NCBI GenBank assembly: GCA_015499985.1
Contig: JAAAUF010001093.1
Coordinates: forward strand, 1-12,147
Reading direction: 5' to 3'
DNA length: 12,147 nt
Origin: Haplosporangium gracile
Taxonomy: Eukaryota > Mortierellomycota > Mortierellomycetes > Mortierellales > Mortierellaceae
The notes below the pieces were generated by a model. The model was given only the letters and a program-made list of their open reading frames with translations. It had not been told where the DNA came from and did not search any database. The position numbers and the translations under genes were made by a program. This document shows positions 9,210 through 12,147 of the stretch, piece by piece (the stretch's first letter is position 1; each line of letters opens with the position of its first letter).

Positions 9210-11199
9210 ATGAGCTCGTTCAAGAAGCGCGTGCCCTCCGCGCAAGCAAGCCTCCCCGCCGGATGTCGTCTATCCGCCTACAACGGCCAAGTCCTCATCT
9301 CCACCGGCGTTCCTTCACTCGACGACATCCTCGGAGGTGGACTCCCCGTGGGCACCATCCTCCTGATCCAAGAGGATCGTCAAACCTCCTATGGACAATT
9401 GCTATTGAAGTACTTTTTGCGACAGGGCATTGTTGCCGGCGACAAGTGTGTGGTTGTGAGTGGAGATGAGTCTCCCGAAGCGATTGTGAGGTCGTTGATG
9501 GGTATCGCTGGCGAGGAGAGTTTAGAGAGTCAGGTTCAATCTGGAGTTGATAACCGTGATGATGAGGATGAAGAGCGGAGGGAGAGGAGGAAGAAGGCTA
9601 CTACGGGAGGTGCTGGTGTGGATGATGAGGACTCGGAGCAGGATCGCCTTACGATTGCGTGGCGGTATAGCGGACTCAAGAAGTTTGAGAGTGGAGTTGA
9701 AGCTCGCCCCCCAGGTAAGAAGTCTGAAACTGTTGGTTTTCTCGCCTTGTATAATAAATAATTGAGTAAGTTGTCAGATACTAATTGACTTTCGTAATAC
9801 TTGTGTGTCAACGATAGCGATTTCTTCTCGTGTCAACAAGGCAGGATCGACGACTGAACCAGTACTCACACCCAGCCAGATCCCATTTTGCGAGCAATTT
9901 GACCTCACGACCAGGATATCCGCCAAAGCACTGGAATCGGCCGACACTACGCTGATCGACTCGGGGGAGCTGCAAAAGACTGTTCAGGTTGGCGATAGCG
10001 ATTTGGAAGATGACAGTGATGATGACTTTTCTACCAGTGGTTCCGCGTCGGTAGCAGGAAGAAACCAGCCCGATCTTTACCGGAACGTGTTGGACAAGAT
10101 CAGGGAGACGTTGATCCAGGGAGGGTTCAGCACAACGTTGCTCAAAGACCCCTCAGCGCCTGCACCTGCGCCTGGAGCGGCTGGATTGGCGGAGCGACAT
10201 ATTTGCAGAATTGGAATTAACTCTATTGCATCCCCCAGCTGGAGGAGCAAAACCCCACACGTAAGTCTTTTTTATCGCCTTCCGCCTCGTTGTATGTGCC
10301 ACACTGTTGGCTGACACGAGAACTAAACTGACATTTATCTCTTCTTTGGTTTCGACTGGTAGGACCTGTACAAGTTTTTGCATGCGCTGCGCGGATTGCT
10401 GAGGTTCAGTTTCGGCGCGGCTGTAATTACGATCCCTGCTCATCTCTACGGAACCATCGACCAGAGACACGCAACAGACGGATCGACCACATCGCCTTAC
10501 ATCCACAGACTGGAACAACTCTGCGACGCCTCCGTCAGGATCGAGTCCTTTGCAGGAGCACAGACAAACGCTTCTTCCGCAGCTTCTGCGTACCATGGTC
10601 TCTTCCATGTCCATAAAGTCCCTGTCCTTAACGCCCTCATCCCTTCATCAACAAAATTGTCGGTGCTACTGGATGGTGCCGCCAAGGGATCTGGAGGGCC
10701 TGGACAGTCGGGCAGTGGTGGGTCGAGTAAAGGGGTCAACAATTTGGGATTCAAGGTACGGAGGAAGCGGTTTGCGATTGAGACGTTCCACCTGCCGCCT
10801 GAGGGTGGTGTAGGGCAGAGACGGACTTCTGCAGAGCCTTCGTCGAGTTCTTCGTCGTCTTTGTCGGAGAGGAAGAAGTCTTCCTCATCAGCAAAGGCGT
10901 CTTCTAACCCTGGCCCTGCAACGGGATCGTTGAAGAAGGCAGGATCGTCAGAGGAAGGGTCGGTGCAATCAAAGACACGGTCTTTGGGAGGAAGTAGCTT
11001 CAACAAGCATAGTGGACAAGTTGATGTGCACTCGGTCCCTGGCGCAAGCGGAATGGCGCGCAAGATGATGGGACTTCCGCCCAAGGGGATCCAGGGTGCT
11101 GTTGCGTCGGGGTGCAGTACTGGTGGACCTGAGGCTGGCCATAAGCATAGCCATGGTGGTGCTGGTTCAGGCGCCAACAGCAGTCTTCTTGACTTTTAG
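9210..11199 (+). CDS. elp4: Elongator complex subunit Elp4 (PAXNEB family)
   Basis: Elp4 forms a RecA-like hexameric ring with Elp5 and Elp6 in the Elongator complex, which adds carboxymethyl-type groups to wobble uridine of tRNA in the cytoplasm. Exons 9210-9714, 9818-10260 and 10363-11199 give 594 residues. The RecA-like core starts with the Elp4 hallmark STGVPSLDDILGGGLPVGTI and IQED (about 31-55). It continues with CEQFDLTTRI and LRFSFGAAVITIPAHLYG, then YHGLFHVHKVPVLNAL (from 393) and FKVRRKRFAIETFHLPPE (from 446), the classic end of the domain. There is no Walker A P-loop, as is normal for this subunit. An acidic/basic insert (about 111-140) and a second acidic stretch in exon 2 interrupt the fold. 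The last ~130 residues are Ser/Gly-rich and appear disordered, which makes the protein longer than yeast Elp4 (about 450). The ATG at 9210 is preceded by an A-rich leader and gives MSSFKKRVPS. Confidence 0.94.
9715..9817 (+). other. Elp4 intron 1 (103 nt, phase 1)
   Basis: The donor is CCAG|GTAAGA and the acceptor ACGATAG|CGATTT, with a near-consensus branch site TACTAAT at 9779-9785. It joins EARPP to ISSRVNKAG through a split Ala codon. Confidence 0.85.
10261..10362 (+). other. Elp4 intron 2 (102 nt, phase 0)
   Basis: The donor is CACAC|GTAAGT and the acceptor GACTGGTAG|GACCTG. It joins WRSKTPH to DLYKFLHALRGLLRFS, restoring the conserved leucine-rich helix of the Elp4 core. Confidence 0.88.
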
Positions 11200-12147
11200 A
11201 GAGATGTATTTTTCTTTTGCATAGTAAACATTATTTCTATTTTTGTTCAAACTATCCCAGTGGATCTTTTTCACGGTGCAAATACAGGTTACCGGCTGTC
11301 GATTTTTTTTTTTTTTTTTGTCTTGGTGACATGATTTGGCCGTGGCGTAGACGGAGGCGCGTGCGTGACGCGTAAATCGAAAAGGACGTGACACTTGATT
11401 GATTATTGTTATTTGAAGCTGATCAAACGCACGCTGTGCCTCCGTATTCAGTTTTCGTACAAAGCTGTGTAAAAAATAAAAAATAAAAAAAGAAATAAAA
11501 AAAAGGAGTAGTCAAATAGACTCGTTGATGCCCAAACTCACATCCATCATTACGCGTGTGACATGAACGTTTACAATCGAATAAAGGCACCAACTTTTTT
11601 TTCATGTGATTTCCTTTTAGTCTCTTCTTTTTTCTCTGCGGGGAATTCATTTCTTAACCTCCATTCCTCCATCCTACTTCACCTACCGCTATTTAAAGCT
11701 CTATGGTTTATTCACAAGTGTTCGTTTAAAGACAGTTCAGCAAGAATCGTCTATCGGCTGTACGTTCTCCTCCCCTAAAAATAAAACGATAGGACCAAAA
11801 TTGAAACGACATCATCAGATCCTAGGTGTATATAAGCGAAAAAACCAAAATATCTTTAAAAACGCATACAATATCCTTGTATATGAATAACAATTAGAAA
11901 AAAGGCAGGTCCCTATTGACCAAAACGAGGTGTTTCAGCTGTGCATTGCTGTGTAGCTTGAAGTTTGACTTGAGGCGACAAAGAATCCGTGAGCTGAATA
12001 ATTTTTTATTTGAAAAAAAAAAAAAATTGAAGCAAGGCATACCTACAAAATAGGATTGGCTATTTTTGGTTGTCTTCTCATTTTTTTCTCATTGAAATTC
12101 TTCAGCTCTAGAAAAAAAATAATAATAAAAAGGACACGGCCGTCAGG
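11200..12147. other. AT-rich spacer without a supported gene
   Basis: This 948-nt stretch follows the Elp4 stop. It contains the Elp4 3' UTR, a T16-17 run (about 11304-11320), an A-rich AAAATAAA cluster (about 11471-11503) that could supply poly(A) signals, further AATAAA hexamers at 11580 and 11780, a TATATAAG box at 11829-11836, and an A14-type run near 12013-12026. No open frame reads as protein. I see no tRNA cloverleaf and no rRNA or snRNA signature. Confidence 0.6.
11829..11836 (+). promoter_or_regulatory. TATATAAG TATA-like box
   Basis: An exact strong TATA-box match lies in otherwise gene-free DNA. No convincing coding sequence follows on the + strand within the remaining ~310 nt. 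It could be a chance match in AT-rich DNA or a promoter of a gene or RNA extending right of the window. Confidence 0.25.

Noticed and set aside
10497..11177. 226-codon minus-strand open frame
   Set aside because: It lies opposite Elp4 exon 3, with a composition mirroring the Ser/Gly codons and no recognisable domain.

Overview
This window looks like nuclear DNA from a filamentous fungus, most likely an early-diverging (Mucoromycota/Mortierellaceae-like) lineage. All four genes lie on the + strand. They are split by short spliceosomal introns (86-143 nt in most cases, with TACTAAT- or CTAAC-like branch sites). The spacers are short and rich in pyrimidine tracts, and AATAAA signals follow some genes. 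The lineage assignment is inferred from gene style, base composition and the presence of a Fanzor; no marker in the window proves it.

Layout. (1) 1-2498: a degraded, 5'-truncated Fanzor gene, the eukaryotic relative of TnpB/Cas12 RNA-guided nucleases. RuvC-I, the Fanzor-type alternative glutamate and a four-cysteine zinc ribbon are readable. The segment that should carry the last RuvC aspartate is missing, and the N-terminal half changes reading frame once. (2) 2762-4673: the Ran/Gsp1 GTPase of nuclear transport, complete in five exons, with a GC-AG intron and one unusually long 779-nt intron. (3) 5078-8925: a 1216-residue, three-exon, low-complexity nuclear protein (RG-rich, Asp/His/Glu-rich, poly-Q). 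Its ordered parts resemble the NARG2/ICE2 C-terminal family of the little elongation complex; this is a tentative call. (4) 9210-11199: Elp4, a subunit of the Elongator complex that modifies wobble uridines of tRNA, in three exons with a Ser/Gly-rich extension. (5) 11200-12147: AT-rich DNA with homopolymers and no gene I can support.

The three cellular genes are housekeeping genes (nuclear transport, probable transcription, tRNA modification). They do not form an operon or a shared pathway. The mobile-element relic at the left edge ends only 263 nt from the Ran start codon, so the Ran promoter must lie in the old element's 3' flank or overlap its coding end. The Fanzor relic is the most noteworthy content.
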